Part shown: positions 15,383 through 25,038 of the stretch, piece by piece
Layout of the letters: each line of letters starts with the position of its first letter
Position numbering within the stretch: the stretch's first letter is position 1
Source: Chromatiales bacterium
Lineage (GTDB): Bacteria; Pseudomonadota; Gammaproteobacteria; Chromatiales; Chromatiaceae
DNA length: 32,195 nt
Direction of reading: 5' to 3'
Assembly: GCA_028284585.1 (NCBI GenBank)
Contig: JANQRK010000095.1
Location: forward strand, 1-32,195
Notes under the pieces: model-generated
Seen by the model: only the letters and a program-made list of their open reading frames with translations
Told to the model about the DNA's origin: nothing
Database searches by the model: none
Translations under genes and position numbers: made by a program

Positions 15383-16600
15383 ATGCGCTCACAAACCGGA
15401 TCGCTTGCCGTCGATTTGCCGGCCCTTTCTCGATTGCCTTGGCATCAACGACAGTTGGTCGGTCGACTGGCCCAGTTGCGACGTGGAAGCCTGCGCGTGA
15501 CCCTTGGTGGCACCCCCTTTGAGATCAAGGGTGCGGAACCCGGGCCGGATGCCGAACTGGTGTTTCATCGTCCGGGCCGCGTCTTGCGCCGCTTCTGGCG
15601 CGGTGACCTGGGTTTTGCCGAGGCCTTCATGTCCGGTGACTGGGATTCGCCAGACTTGGCGCGCTTGATGGAGTTTTTGGCGGTCAATCTGGATGCCTAC
15701 CGCGACAGCGATGCGAGGCATCGCATAGTCCAGGCCTTGGTGGGACTGCGGCATCGCTGGAATCGTAATTCACGCACCGGCAGTCGGCGCAATGTCGCCG
15801 CACACTATGACCTGGGTAATGACTTCTATGCCCAATGGCTCGACGCCAGCATGACCTACTCATCGGCCCTGTTCGAGGGCGCCGAGTCGCTGGCCGATGC
15901 CCAGGAGCAAAAGTACCGGCGCATGCTGCAATTGACCGGTGCCCGCCCCGGTGATCACATCTTAGAGATCGGCTGTGGCTGGGGTGGCTTTGCCGAATAC
16001 GCCGCGCGTCAGGGCGTCCGGGTGACAGGCTTGACGCTGTCGGCGCAGCAGTTGGAATACGCGCAACAGCGCATCCGAGCGGCGGGTCTCAGCGATTTGG
16101 TCGATCTGCATCTGCGTGATTACCGGGAGTTTTCCGAGCCGGTCGATCACATCGTTTCGATCGAGATGTTCGAGGCAGTCGGCCGCGAATACTGGCAAGA
16201 CTACTTCGAGCAATTGGTCCGCCTGCTCAAGCCTGGCGGCAGTGCGGCGCTGCAAGTGATCACGATCGATGAAGACTTGTTCGAACAGTATGCCGCCACG
16301 CCAGGTGGCTTCATTCAGACCTATATATTCCCCGGTGGCATGCTGCCGACGCGTGCCCACCTACGGTCGCTAACCGCCGATGCGGGACTCAGGCTAGCCG
16401 AGATGCGCGGTTTCGGTCTCGACTATGCAACGACATTGGCGCGTTGGTATGACGCCTTCGTCGGCTGTACCGGATGGATGGAGCGGCATGGTTACGACGA
16501 ACGCTTCCGGCGTATGTGGCGCTACTATCTGGCGTTTTGCGAAGGGGGGTTTCGCGCCCGCCAGATCGACGTGGTGCAATGCGCAATGGTCCGAGCCTAG
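15383..16600 (+). CDS. Cyclopropane-fatty-acyl-phospholipid synthase-type methyltransferase
   Basis: These SAM-dependent enzymes add a methylene or methyl group to the double bond of phospholipid acyl chains. The 405-residue product has VAAHYDLGNDFYAQWLDASMTYSSALF (substrate/bicarbonate region, about 138-164), the SAM motif EIGCGWGGFAEYAA (195-208), SIEMFEAVG (259-267), and the conserved C-terminal YLAFCEGGFRARQIDV. Length matches CFA synthases of this type. ATG 15383 follows the DUF1365 stop by one base, with GAGGAG about ten bases upstream. Together with its two partners it may make cyclopropane, methylated or furan fatty acids that quench singlet oxygen; sequence alone cannot decide between CFA synthase and UfaM. 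It converges on lipB with a 10-bp gap. Confidence 0.92.
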   Translation: MRSQTGSLAVDLPALSRLPWHQRQLVGRLAQLRRGSLRVTLGGTPFEIKGAEPGPDAELVFHRPGRVLRRFWRGDLGFAEAFMSGDWDSPDLARLMEFLAVNLDAYRDSDARHRIVQALVGLRHRWNRNSRTGSRRNVAAHYDLGNDFYAQWLDASMTYSSALFEGAESLADAQEQKYRRMLQLTGARPGDHILEIGCGWGGFAEYAARQGVRVTGLTLSAQQLEYAQQRIRAAGLSDLVDLHLRDYREFSEPVDHIVSIEMFEAVGREYWQDYFEQLVRLLKPGGSAALQVITIDEDLFEQYAATPGGFIQTYIFPGGMLPTRAHLRSLTADAGLRLAEMRGFGLDYATTLARWYDAFVGCTGWMERHGYDERFRRMWRYYLAFCEGGFRARQIDVVQCAMVRA

Positions 16601-16610
16601 CCCGAAAACG

Positions 16611-17261
16611 TCATCCGCCCTGCTGCGAATGAATGTGATAGTCCAAGTTGTTTGCCAGCCGCTGCACCAAGGCATGCGCTAGTGACTCCAGATCGGCATC
16701 GATGCCGAGCAGCTGGGTGCTGGTGACTTCGAGTCCGGCGAAACCACAGGGATTGATGCGCCCGAACGGTGCCAGATCGTTACTCACATTGAGCGCCAGA
16801 CCGTGGTAAGTGCAGCCACGGCGTACGCGCAGGCCCAGCGCAGCGATCTTGCAGCCGTCCACATAGACGCCGGGGGCGCCGCTGCGAACCTCGGCTCGGA
16901 TACCATGCTCGGCCAGCAGCTCGATCACAGACTGTTCGAGGATGTTGACCAGACGACGGATGCCGACCCCGGCATCGCGCAGCGAGAGCAGCAGATAGAT
17001 CACCAGTTGGCCTGGACCATGGTAGGTGACCTGGCCGCCGCGATCGGTTTGTACAACTGGGATATCACCAGGTTCCAATAGATGCGCCGCCTTACCGGCC
17101 TGGCCTTGGGTGAATACCGGCGGGTGTTGCACTATCCAGAGTTCGGAGCAGGTCTGGTCGGTGCGTCGATCGGTGAAATTGCGCATGGCTTGCCAAGTCG
17201 ATAGGTAATCGCGCAAGCCGAGCTCGCGCACTCGCAATGTCTTGCGTACGGCTGCCTTCAA
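16611..17261 (-). CDS. lipB: Octanoyltransferase LipB
   Basis: LipB moves octanoyl from acyl-carrier protein to lipoyl domains of pyruvate and 2-oxoglutarate dehydrogenases and the glycine cleavage H protein, the first step of lipoate assembly. The 216-residue product has [16 protein letters not shown] (74-89), [16 protein letters not shown] with catalytic Lys138, and INPCGFAG with catalytic Cys172. It starts with TTG at 17261, whose bases overlap the TGA of ybeD (TTGA), so translation is coupled; there is no separate strong ribosome site. It is the last gene of the long wall-synthesis run. The usual partner lipA does not follow, since the next gene is on the opposite strand. Confidence 0.95.
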   Translation of the reverse strand: MKAAVRKTLRVRELGLRDYLSTWQAMRNFTDRRTDQTCSELWIVQHPPVFTQGQAGKAAHLLEPGDIPVVQTDRGGQVTYHGPGQLVIYLLLSLRDAGVGIRRLVNILEQSVIELLAEHGIRAEVRSGAPGVYVDGCKIAALGLRVRRGCTYHGLALNVSNDLAPFGRINPCGFAGLEVTSTQLLGIDADLESLAHALVQRLANNLDYHIHSQQGG

Positions 17262-17527
17262 AGGCGGACCAGCACTTTATCATTGGCGGTGAGATCGTCG
17301 TAGATTGCATCCAGCTGTGCGCGGCTGTCGGCCTCGATCACCAAACTGACCGAGATGTACTTGCCGCCGCGGCTCGGCCGGGTACGCAGGCTGTCCGGCC
17401 TTACCTGATCGCAGTGCCGCCCGACGATTTCGAGCACCAAGGCTTGGAAATGACCGTCGTCGATACCCATCGCCTTGATTTGGAAGTCGCAGGGGAAGCG
17501 CAGCCCCTCCGCTTGCTCATGGTCCAT
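17258..17527 (-). CDS. ybeD: YbeD/DUF493 family protein
   Basis: The 89-residue protein matches the UPF0250/DUF493 family: [13 protein letters not shown] near the start, an [12 protein letters not shown] helix, and [28 protein letters not shown] with ferredoxin-like topology. E. coli YbeD sits in the same place between dacA and lipB; its function is unknown, with a possible regulatory link to lipoylation. The ATG at 17527 is chosen because it gives the normal family length. Its start overlaps the end of dat by 11 bases and its stop overlaps the start of lipB. Confidence 0.92.
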   Translation of the reverse strand: MDHEQAEGLRFPCDFQIKAMGIDDGHFQALVLEIVGRHCDQVRPDSLRTRPSRGGKYISVSLVIEADSRAQLDAIYDDLTANDKVLVRL

Positions 17528-18398
17528 GACGATCGACCCCGCGCCGCAGCTGTTCTTTATAGGCCTGGAACAAATGGTCCATTTGGCGCCAGCGTTCACC
17601 CGGAGTGCCATCTCCAACCGGCTGGTCGTTCAGTTGCACCACCGCTGACACTTCACGGGTCGAGCTAGTCAGCCAGATTTCGTCTGCCGCCTCCAGTTCG
17701 GCGACACCGATCTGGGCCTGCGCCAAGGGTATGCCGGCCTGTGCCGCGAGTTCCAGGACCAGATCACGGGTGATGCCCGGCAGCAGTTCCTTACTGTTCG
17801 GGGGCGTGATCAACAGGCCGTTGCTGACGATGAACAAGTTACTTGCGCTGCCTTCCACCGCGGCGCCGTCGCGGATCAGGATCGCTTCGTCGGCACCCTC
17901 TTTGCTGGCCTGGGCGCGGGCCAGTACGTTCGCCAATAGGGTTGTGGCCTTGATGTCGCAACGATGCCAGCGGATGTCCTCTAGCGTGATGACCTTGAGC
18001 CCGCGGCTTGCCGCTTGTGGGTCACGGGGCGGTTGGGCGGCGGTAAAGGCCAGGACGGTCGGTGTGATCGTCTCTGGGATCACATGACTACGTATCGGAT
18101 GAACGCCTCGTGTGACCTGCAAGTAGATTGATTGATCCTCGCCGGGTAGTTGCTCGGTGAGCCGCTCGAACACCGACCGCCACGCGTCATGGGCAAGGGG
18201 ATTTTGCATACCGATGGCGGCCAGGCTGCGATCGAGGCGCTCGAGATGATGGGTGACTCTAAACGGAATGCCGCCATAGGCCGGCACCACTTCGTAGACA
18301 CTGTCGCCGAATAGCAGGCCACGGTCGGTGATCGGCACACTGGCCTCGTCGCGTGGCAAAAACTCCCCGTTCAGGTAGGCGAGCGGCGGGTCACTCAT
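17517..18398 (-). CDS. dat: D-amino acid aminotransferase (class IV PLP enzyme)
   Basis: The 293-residue fold-type IV aminotransferase interconverts D-alanine and D-glutamate with their 2-oxo acids, supplying D-amino acids for peptidoglycan. Evidence: AYLNGEFLP at the start, the DRGLLFGDSVYEVVPAYGG block (26-43), the PLP lysine in DIKATTLLANVLA (Lys150), AVEGSASNLFIV and WLTSSTREVSAV. ATG 18398 has GGAG about ten bases upstream; a longer frame reading into dacA is not used. Its neighbours dacA (7-bp gap) and ybeD (11-bp overlap) match the order seen in many gammaproteobacteria, where it may recycle D-Ala released by DacA. Branched-chain or 4-amino-4-deoxychorismate activity is less likely given this context. 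Confidence 0.9.
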   Translation of the reverse strand: MSDPPLAYLNGEFLPRDEASVPITDRGLLFGDSVYEVVPAYGGIPFRVTHHLERLDRSLAAIGMQNPLAHDAWRSVFERLTEQLPGEDQSIYLQVTRGVHPIRSHVIPETITPTVLAFTAAQPPRDPQAASRGLKVITLEDIRWHRCDIKATTLLANVLARAQASKEGADEAILIRDGAAVEGSASNLFIVSNGLLITPPNSKELLPGITRDLVLELAAQAGIPLAQAQIGVAELEAADEIWLTSSTREVSAVVQLNDQPVGDGTPGERWRQMDHLFQAYKEQLRRGVDRHGP

Positions 18399-18405
18399 GG
18401 TGTGT

Positions 18406-19542
18406 TTACTCCAATAGCAGCAGCGCGCGGTCGACCAGGTTGCGCCAGATGCCGCCCTCGGGGATAGCCTCGAGCGCCACCAAGGGGCGCCGCGTGACCG
18501 GCTCGCCATCCAGTTCCACGATCACCTCACCGACCTTCTGTCCCTTGTCCAGCGGGGCATAGACCTGGGTCCGGACCTCGGTGCGGGCGTCCAAGCGGTC
18601 ATACTGGCGCCGCGGGATGGTCACATAGAGATCCTCTTGTAAGCCGAGCGCGACATATTCACGGTCGCCCATCCAAACCCGATTGCGGGTCAAGCGGTCA
18701 GCGGCACCGTACAGGCGGTGGGTCTCGAAGAAACGGAAGCCGTAATTGAGTAGTGCTTGACTGGCGCTGATGCGCGCCTTTTCGCTGGCGCTCCCCATCA
18801 CCACGGAAACCAGCCGCATGCCGTCTCGCTTGGCCGAGGCCACCAGGCAGTAGCCGGCGGCCTCGGTATGGCCCGTCTTGACCCCATCCACCGATTCGTC
18901 ACGCCATAGCAGGTTGTTGCGATTGTGCTGCGAGATTTCGTTAAAGGTGAACTCCTTGTCCGCGTACATTTTGTACAACTCCGGGAACTCACGGATGGTT
19001 GCCTCGGTAACCAGGACGATGTCCTGTGGTGTGGTGTAGTGCTCGGGGTCTGGCAGTCCGGTGGAGTTGACGAAATGGGTGTTGTGCATGCCCAACCGGC
19101 GCGCATGGTCGTTCATCAGATTGGCGAAGGCCTGCTCGCTGCCGGCAACATGTTCGGCGAGTGCGACGCTGGCGTCGTTGCCGGATTGGATGACCATGCC
19201 TTTGAGCAGGTCCTCGACCGATACCCGCTTATTGACCTCGATAAACATGCGTGAACCGGGTGTCTTCCAGGCCTTTTCGCTGATCAACACTTGGTCCGAT
19301 AGCTTGATCGAACCGTCGTGCAGTTCGCGAAACACCAGGTAGGCGCTCATGATCTTGGTCAGGCTGGCGGGTTCGAGGCGCTGCTCGGCGTCTTTCTGCG
19401 CCAATACGAGATCGCTGTCGATATCGATTAGTAGGTAGCCGGTCGCATCGACCGAGGGTGCCGCCGGTACCGACACCTCCGCCAATGACTTGAAGGGCAC
19501 GAAGAGACAGACGACGAGGAGGATCAGGATGGGCTTGTCCAC
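18406..19542 (-). CDS. dacA: Serine-type D-Ala-D-Ala carboxypeptidase (PBP5/6 family)
   Basis: This periplasmic penicillin-binding protein removes the terminal D-Ala of peptidoglycan pentapeptides, limiting cross-links. The 378-residue form has a signal peptide (about 1-21, ending KSLA), the active-site SLTK (60-63), SGN (120-122) and KTG (222-224), a C-terminal beta domain, and a final amphipathic helix (GIWRNLVDRALLLLE) that anchors it to the membrane. The start is taken as GTG 19542, which begins the signal peptide and has AGGA 11 bases before it; the frame could run upstream to another GTG at 19593. It heads the dacA-dat-ybeD-lipB block, 120 bp downstream of rlpA. Confidence 0.94.
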   Translation of the reverse strand: MDKPILILLVVCLFVPFKSLAEVSVPAAPSVDATGYLLIDIDSDLVLAQKDAEQRLEPASLTKIMSAYLVFRELHDGSIKLSDQVLISEKAWKTPGSRMFIEVNKRVSVEDLLKGMVIQSGNDASVALAEHVAGSEQAFANLMNDHARRLGMHNTHFVNSTGLPDPEHYTTPQDIVLVTEATIREFPELYKMYADKEFTFNEISQHNRNNLLWRDESVDGVKTGHTEAAGYCLVASAKRDGMRLVSVVMGSASEKARISASQALLNYGFRFFETHRLYGAADRLTRNRVWMGDREYVALGLQEDLYVTIPRRQYDRLDARTEVRTQVYAPLDKGQKVGEVIVELDGEPVTRRPLVALEAIPEGGIWRNLVDRALLLLE

Positions 19543-19662
19543 GATGGCGCTGTTCCTAAATAAGTTGAGTGGGCAGGGAGCAGGCGGCGGCACGGTGGCC
19601 CAATAGGCGGCAGTGTAGCGCCGTCCTTGGCACGGGTCTGGGCGATATCCTCAGACTGTGCG

Positions 19663-20520
19663 TCAATCGATTACCACCAATGGTTGACTGACCCCGAAGC
19701 GGTGCATTTGGGCACTGACTTGATCGGCGATTTCCACTGAGACGAGCGGCCCGACCTGGACGCGGTGCACTCGACCGCCCGCGGCCGGCGCTGGGACTAC
19801 GCGCACGGCATGTGCCAGACCCTGCTCCAGACGCAGGCGCAGGCGCTCGGCGTTGCCGCCGTCGCTGAAGGCACCGGCCTGTAGGTAGATCTGAGGTGTC
19901 ACCGCAGTGCCGCCGGGTCGTGCCTGGCCAGTGGCCGGAGCGCTCAGCGCGCCCGCGGTCGCAGCGCTGGTGGATCCCCTTGGGTCGATGGCGCGAATCT
20001 CGACCAGCGCGGTACCTTTGCCGAGCATTCCCAGGCGCGACGCGGCGGCATACGACAGGTCGATGATGCGGTTGGAGTGAAAAGGGCCGCGGTCGTTGAC
20101 TCGGACCACCACGCGGCGCTTGTTTTCCAAGTTGATGACTTCGACATAAGTGGGGATGGGCAGGCGGGTATGCGCCGCCGTCATGGCGTACATGTCGTAG
20201 ACCTCGCCATTCGAGGTGCGTCGGCCGTGGAACTTGCTCCCATACCAGGAGGCGATACCGCGCTCGGTGAAACCGCTGCTCTCGTTGAGGGTGTAGTAGC
20301 GCTTGCCGAGCACCACATAGCTGGCCGAGTTGCCGCCTCGACTGCGCGGTTCGACCTTGGGCACGGCATCGGGCACATGGCTCATGTCGCGATGTTGGGC
20401 GGGTGGGCCGTCCTGCTCGCCGGGCAGGCTGGGCGCGCGGCTGCCGCAGCCATGCAACAGCAGGGCGATCGTCATCAGTGCGCCGGTCGCAATCCATCGT
20501 TCAGTTACTATGCAGCGCAT
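19663..20520 (-). CDS. rlpA: RlpA septal-ring lipoprotein with SPOR domain (lytic transglycosylase)
   Basis: RlpA is an outer-membrane lipoprotein; in Pseudomonas it cleaves stem-peptide-free glycan strands at the septum. The 285-residue product has a lipobox LLHGC with Cys25, a double-psi beta-barrel (GIASWYGSKFHGRRTSNGEVYD through VVVRVNDRGPFHSNRIIDLSYAAA, about 87-170), and a C-terminal SPOR domain (IYLQAGAFSDGGNAERL to the end, about 210-282) that binds denuded glycan. A flexible Ala/Thr-rich linker separates them. ATG 20520 lies three bases after the mltB stop, so the two are co-translated. Another ATG at residue 16 would spoil the signal peptide. Confidence 0.94.
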   Translation of the reverse strand: MRCIVTERWIATGALMTIALLLHGCGSRAPSLPGEQDGPPAQHRDMSHVPDAVPKVEPRSRGGNSASYVVLGKRYYTLNESSGFTERGIASWYGSKFHGRRTSNGEVYDMYAMTAAHTRLPIPTYVEVINLENKRRVVVRVNDRGPFHSNRIIDLSYAAASRLGMLGKGTALVEIRAIDPRGSTSAATAGALSAPATGQARPGGTAVTPQIYLQAGAFSDGGNAERLRLRLEQGLAHAVRVVPAPAAGGRVHRVQVGPLVSVEIADQVSAQMHRFGVSQPLVVID

Positions 20521-20523
20521 CGT

Positions 20524-21531
20524 CTAGCCGCCATCCGTATTGCTTACTTGAACGGACTGCAGATGGCGCTCGCGGATCGCCTCGGCGAGCTGGTAGACCG
20601 CCAGTGCATACTTGGTCCGCGGGTTGTAGCGCATGATCGCGTAGAAGTTGTCCATGCCCACCCAGTACTCCTTGCCGGCATCGGTGTTGAACTCGAGCAG
20701 GCTGACCTTGCGACCCGGCTCGGGTGAGGCGTCGAAGCTGATGCCGTTCTCGATGAGCTGTTGCAGTGCCAAGCTGGGTTTGGCGCCAGCCTCGATGAGC
20801 CCGCGATGGGCCGAGGTCACCCCGTGGGCCGGCCCCGCGACTGCCGCGCCGCTGCGCCAGTTGCCCTTGTCGACGAAATAGTTGGCCACGCTACCGATCA
20901 CATCGGCGTGGTTGTCCCAGATATCACGACGGCCATCGCCGTCGAAATCGACTGCGTAGTCGCGGAAGCTATCCGGCATGAACTGCGGGACCCCCATCGC
21001 ACCGGCGTACGAGCCCGTCGGGTCGGCCGGGTTGATGTTTTCCTCGCGGGCAAAGCGCAGGAAGTGACTGAGTTGCTCACGAAAGAATTTGCCGCGCCTC
21101 GGGTAGTGGAAGCCCAGGGTATGTAGGGCATCGAGTACCCGATAGCCGCCGGTATGGGCGCCGTAGCGGGTCTCTACACCGAGGATAGCGACAATGATGT
21201 GCGGCGGCACACCGTACTCGCGCTCGGCGCGCGCCAGCGTAGCGGCATGCTCTCGCCAGAAGGCGACCCCGCCGGCGATGCGCGTCGGGGTCACGAATAT
21301 TTTGCGGTACGCAGTCCAGTTGAGCACCCGTTCAGCCGGGCGCGAGATTGCCTCCAGCACAGATTTGCTGAGCCGCGCTTGGTGCATTATTCGAGTGACT
21401 TCGGTCTTTTCGAAACCATACTCGCGCACCATCCGGTCGATGAAATCCGTGCGTAGCTGGTCCGGTGTCTTGGCGTGTGCAAGTCCGCCGAGTGCGAGCA
21501 ACAACGAAAGAAAAATAGGCCTGCGTATCAT
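20524..21531 (-). CDS. mltB: Lytic murein transglycosylase B
   Basis: MltB cleaves the MurNAc-GlcNAc bond to make anhydro-muropeptides during wall growth. The 335-residue product carries a signal peptide (1-20, ending LAHA) in place of the lipobox of E. coli MltB, the catalytic Glu120 in VAILGVETRYG, and GSYAGAMGVPQFMPDSFRDYAVDFDGDGRRDIW. It matches glycoside hydrolase family 103. The ATG at 21531 starts two bases after the rodA stop with no clear ribosome site, pointing to reinitiation. Because it lacks a lipidation Cys it is probably a soluble periplasmic form or held through partners. Confidence 0.93.
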   Translation of the reverse strand: MIRRPIFLSLLLALGGLAHAKTPDQLRTDFIDRMVREYGFEKTEVTRIMHQARLSKSVLEAISRPAERVLNWTAYRKIFVTPTRIAGGVAFWREHAATLARAEREYGVPPHIIVAILGVETRYGAHTGGYRVLDALHTLGFHYPRRGKFFREQLSHFLRFAREENINPADPTGSYAGAMGVPQFMPDSFRDYAVDFDGDGRRDIWDNHADVIGSVANYFVDKGNWRSGAAVAGPAHGVTSAHRGLIEAGAKPSLALQQLIENGISFDASPEPGRKVSLLEFNTDAGKEYWVGMDNFYAIMRYNPRTKYALAVYQLAEAIRERHLQSVQVSNTDGG

Positions 21532-21533
21532 GT

Positions 21534-22673
21534 CTAGGTAGGCAACAGTCTGCGATGGGTATGGATGGACATCAGGATACCGAAGCCGGCCATTAGGGTC
21601 ACCAACGAAGTACCGCCATAGCTGACCAAGGGCAGCGGGACGCCGACCACCGGCATCAGTCCAACCACCATGCCGGTGTTTACGAGCAGGTATACAAAGA
21701 ACACCAGCGTCAACGCACCCGACAGCAACCGGGTGAAGGTATCTTGTGCGCGGGTCGCGATGTACAGCCCACGCATGATGATGGATAGGTACAAGGCGAG
21801 CAAAATCATCACGCCAATCAGACCGAACTCCTCGGACAACACCGCGAAGATGAAGTCCGTGTGGCGCTCGGGCAGAAAGTCGAGCCGTGATTGTGTCCCA
21901 TTCAACCAGCCCTTCCCGTACATCCCGCCGGAACCTATTGCGATCTTGGACTGGATGATGTGATAACCCGCACCCAGCGGATCTTTCTCCGGATCGAGAA
22001 AGGTCAATACGCGTTGCCGCTGATAGTCGCGCATCAGGTACCAGACAGCCGGTGCGGCGGCGGCGCCAGCGACCACCAAGCCGGCGATCAGGCGCCAGCT
22101 TATCCCCGCCAGGAACAACACGAAGATGCCGGCGCTGGCAACCAGTAGCGCGGTGCCCAGGTCGGGTTGTTTGGCGATCAGCAGTACGGGTACCGTGATC
22201 ATGAGCGCTGCGATGGCAAGTCGGCCTGCGCTTGGCGGCAGGCGCTTCTCCGCCAGGTACCAGGCGATCATCAACGGCACCGCCAGTTTCACCATTTCCG
22301 ACGGCTGAAAGCGCAACAGGCCCAGATCGAGCCAGCGCTGCGCGCCCTTGCCGATCTCGCCGAAGACTAGCACGGCGATCAACAGTAGCAGGCCGACCAG
22401 ATACAACCAAGGACTCCAGCGCCGCAAGGTCGCCGGGCTGAGTTGGGCTACACCCAACATCGCGACGAACGCAATCAACAGCCGCACAGCTTGCCCTTGC
22501 ACCTGTTGCAGGTTTTCTCCAGACGCCGAATACAGCACGATCAGGCCGAAGCCGCATAGCAACAGCAGACCGGCCAGTAGCGGGAGATCGATATGAAAAG
22601 TCGCGAGCAGGCCCTGGCGTCGGTTGGGATCGGTCGGCGTCAGATCTCGGAGTTGGCTGGGCAGGTAGCTCAC
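21534..22673 (-). CDS. rodA: Rod-shape SEDS glycosyltransferase RodA
   Basis: RodA polymerises lipid II into glycan strands for side-wall elongation, in complex with PBP2. The 379-residue product is a typical SEDS protein with about ten membrane segments, the [12 protein letters not shown] first segment, [55 protein letters not shown], which holds the catalytic Asp region, and [16 protein letters not shown] near the end. It starts at GTG 22673, overlapping the mrdA stop (GTGA). It lies in the normal mreBCD-mrdA-rodA order. Confidence 0.96.
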   Translation of the reverse strand: MSYLPSQLRDLTPTDPNRRQGLLATFHIDLPLLAGLLLLCGFGLIVLYSASGENLQQVQGQAVRLLIAFVAMLGVAQLSPATLRRWSPWLYLVGLLLLIAVLVFGEIGKGAQRWLDLGLLRFQPSEMVKLAVPLMIAWYLAEKRLPPSAGRLAIAALMITVPVLLIAKQPDLGTALLVASAGIFVLFLAGISWRLIAGLVVAGAAAAPAVWYLMRDYQRQRVLTFLDPEKDPLGAGYHIIQSKIAIGSGGMYGKGWLNGTQSRLDFLPERHTDFIFAVLSEEFGLIGVMILLALYLSIIMRGLYIATRAQDTFTRLLSGALTLVFFVYLLVNTGMVVGLMPVVGVPLPLVSYGGTSLVTLMAGFGILMSIHTHRRLLPT

Positions 22674-24532
22674 GTGGGCTCGTCCGGCACTGGCTGCTCC
22701 TGCACCGGCGGTGGTAGTAGATAGGCGTCAATGATCTGGCGTGCGATCGGGGCCGCCACAGCGCCGCCATGGCCGCCGTTTTCGACCACTACGGCGATCG
22801 CGATCTGCGGATCGTCGGCCGGGGCATAGGCGATGAACAGGGCATGATCACGTAGCTTCTTGGCCAGGGTCTCCTCGTCGTATTCCTCGTCCTGGGCGAC
22901 CGTGAACACCTGCGCGGTACCCGTCTTGCCGGCGATTGAGAAGTGCTCGCTCGCGATCCGCTTCGCCGTGCCGCGTGGATGTTCGATCACGTGTTGCATA
23001 CCAGCGCGCACATCGGTCCAGTTTTGCTCGCGGAGGATCGGGACCTGGCGTGCATTGGGTGGGATCGGGGTGATCTCGCCGGTAGCGCGCGATCGCAGGT
23101 GGTCGACGACATGGGGCGTAAAAAAGATCCCACGGTTGGCAATTGCCGCAGTGGCCGCGGCCAGTTGCAGTGGGGTGGTCAGAAAATAGCCCTGACCGAT
23201 TCCCATGATCAGGGTCTCGCCCGGGTACCAGGGTTGCTGTCGCGCCCGGCGCTTCCAGTTGCGCGACGGTAGCAGACCGGTGGACTCGCCGGTCAGGTCG
23301 ATCCCGGTGCGGCCGCCAAAGCCGAATTGCGACAAGAAACTGTTCATGCGATTCACACCGAGTTCGTAAGACAGCCGATAAAAGAACACATCACAGGACT
23401 GCACGATCGCCGAGTCCAGGACCATCGGGCCGTGGCCGGCCTTCTTCCAGTCACGGTAGCGGTGGGTATTGCCCGGGAGTCGGAAAAAGCCGGGGCAGTA
23501 GGTGCTGCTGTCGTAGCTGATCACTCCGAGCTCCAAGCCCGCGAGTCCGACGAAGGGCTTGACGGTCGAGCCGGGTGGGTACTGGCCGCGCAAGGCACGA
23601 TTGTAGAGTGGCCGATTGTCGTCGGCCTGCAGGGCCTTGTAGTCCTTGGTGCTGATCCCCTCGACGAAGAGATTGGGGTTGAAGCCGGGCTGGCTGACGA
23701 AAGCCAGCACACCACCGTTTTTTGGGTTGATTGCGACGATGGCGCCATTGTTGCCGGCGAGCGCACGCAGCGCGACCTCCTGCAAACCGATGTCGAGGTG
23801 CAGATGTGCATCGACCCCTGGCTCGGGCGGTGTTTGTGCCAGGGTCCTGACCCGTCGTCCGGCGGCGTTGACTTCGATCTGCTCTAGGCCGACAACCCCA
23901 TGTAGCGCCGACTCGTAGGTTTTTTCGACACCGTTTTTGCCGATGTGGCTGGTCCCCGAATAGTTCGAGCTGTCGATCTGTTCGACATCGCGTTGGCTGA
24001 TGCGGCCGACATAGCCCAGCACATGGTTGGTCTTGATATCGTGAGGATAGTGGCGCAGCAATTGGGCCTTGATGTCGACCCCGGGGAAACGATGGCGATG
24101 GACGGCGAACTGCGCTGTTTCGTCTTGACTGAGGTTGACCCGGATGGGGACGCTGTCGAAGCGGCGTTTACGTTTTTTTAACTGCCAAAAGCGCTCCAGG
24201 TCCTCCTCATCGATCGCGATCACCTGGGCCAGCTCGGCCACCGTGCGTTCTAAGTCTGGGACTTGTTCCGGCGTTATCTCGAGACTGTAAGCGGGGCGGT
24301 TGCGCGCCAAGAGCACGCCGTTGCGGTCGTAGATGAGCCCGCGTGTGGGAGGCAGCGGGACCACCTTGACGCGATTCTCGCGCGACAGCGTAGTGAAGTG
24401 CTGATGGTCGACCACCTGTAGTTGCACCATCCGCCAGATCAGCACCGAAACCGCCGCCAAAACCAGCATGCCAGCGACGATCGCGCGGGTCAGAAACGCC
24501 TGGCTTTCGCGAATGGTGTCCTTGAGCTGCAT
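22670..24532 (-). CDS. mrdA: Penicillin-binding protein 2, elongasome transpeptidase
   Basis: PBP2 cross-links peptidoglycan made by RodA during elongation. The 620-residue bitopic protein has one membrane segment (about 15-36), the pedestal domain beginning [22 protein letters not shown], and the transpeptidase domain with S322-T-V-K325 (catalytic Ser322), S379-C-D381 and K536-T-G538. All three class B motifs are present, so it should be active and beta-lactam sensitive. ATG 24532 lies 29 bp after mreD. The end overlaps rodA. Confidence 0.96.
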   Translation of the reverse strand: MQLKDTIRESQAFLTRAIVAGMLVLAAVSVLIWRMVQLQVVDHQHFTTLSRENRVKVVPLPPTRGLIYDRNGVLLARNRPAYSLEITPEQVPDLERTVAELAQVIAIDEEDLERFWQLKKRKRRFDSVPIRVNLSQDETAQFAVHRHRFPGVDIKAQLLRHYPHDIKTNHVLGYVGRISQRDVEQIDSSNYSGTSHIGKNGVEKTYESALHGVVGLEQIEVNAAGRRVRTLAQTPPEPGVDAHLHLDIGLQEVALRALAGNNGAIVAINPKNGGVLAFVSQPGFNPNLFVEGISTKDYKALQADDNRPLYNRALRGQYPPGSTVKPFVGLAGLELGVISYDSSTYCPGFFRLPGNTHRYRDWKKAGHGPMVLDSAIVQSCDVFFYRLSYELGVNRMNSFLSQFGFGGRTGIDLTGESTGLLPSRNWKRRARQQPWYPGETLIMGIGQGYFLTTPLQLAAATAAIANRGIFFTPHVVDHLRSRATGEITPIPPNARQVPILREQNWTDVRAGMQHVIEHPRGTAKRIASEHFSIAGKTGTAQVFTVAQDEEYDEETLAKKLRDHALFIAYAPADDPQIAIAVVVENGGHGGAVAAPIARQIIDAYLLPPPVQEQPVPDEPT

Positions 24533-24561
24533 ATCGGCGGCCGGCCGGTGGGCGCCCTAGT

Positions 24562-25038
24562 CTAGCTGATCCTGAACTGGCGGCGGACCTTGCGCAGTGT
24601 GACGAAGATCCAAGGCCAGAGTAGGGCGCCGATTAGCGGCACCGCCCAGTAGTTCAGTCCGGGCGCAACCCCGCGGGTTGCTCCGGTGACCCACAGCGCA
24701 AGGAGGTGCTCGATGACGAGCAACATCAGGATGCCGAGTGACTGCTGCCAAAACGGAAACACCCTGATCCGTCGGTGTAGCTGAATCGCGATGAAGGTGA
24801 CCACGGACAGGCCGAGTGCGTTTTGCCCCAGCAGGGTGCCGGTCAATACATCGAGCACGATGCCGACCACAAAGCCGCTGCCGACGCCGACGCGGTGTGG
24901 CAGGGCGATCACCCAATACAGCAATACCAGGGTTACCCACTGGGGACGGAACGGCTGTGCCCAGTCAGGCATCGGTAGCATGGTCAACAGCATTGCGACA
25001 CACAGGGTGGCGATGATGACTAGCCGTCCCTCGCTCAT
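24562..25038 (-). CDS. mreD: Rod shape-determining protein MreD
   Basis: MreD is a small inner-membrane partner of MreC in the elongasome. The 158-residue product has five or six hydrophobic segments, opening LVIIATLCVAMLLTMLPMPDW, with the family-typical RPQWVTLVLLYWVIALPHRVGVG and FVVGIVLDVLTGTLLGQNAL. Its ATG overlaps the mreC stop by four bases (ATGA), so production is coupled to mreC. Confidence 0.95.
   Translation of the reverse strand: MSEGRLVIIATLCVAMLLTMLPMPDWAQPFRPQWVTLVLLYWVIALPHRVGVGSGFVVGIVLDVLTGTLLGQNALGLSVVTFIAIQLHRRIRVFPFWQQSLGILMLLVIEHLLALWVTGATRGVAPGLNYWAVPLIGALLWPWIFVTLRKVRRQFRIS

Noticed and set aside
19556..20497. 313-codon minus-strand frame over rlpA
   Set aside because: Arg/Pro-rich composition typical of a shifted frame in GC-rich DNA; the SPOR and barrel motifs of RlpA are in the other frame.
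20524..22770. A single 748-codon minus-strand frame
   Set aside because: Only its last 335 codons (from ATG 21531) are MltB. The upstream part runs out of frame through rodA and is rich in Arg, Pro and Ser with no domain.
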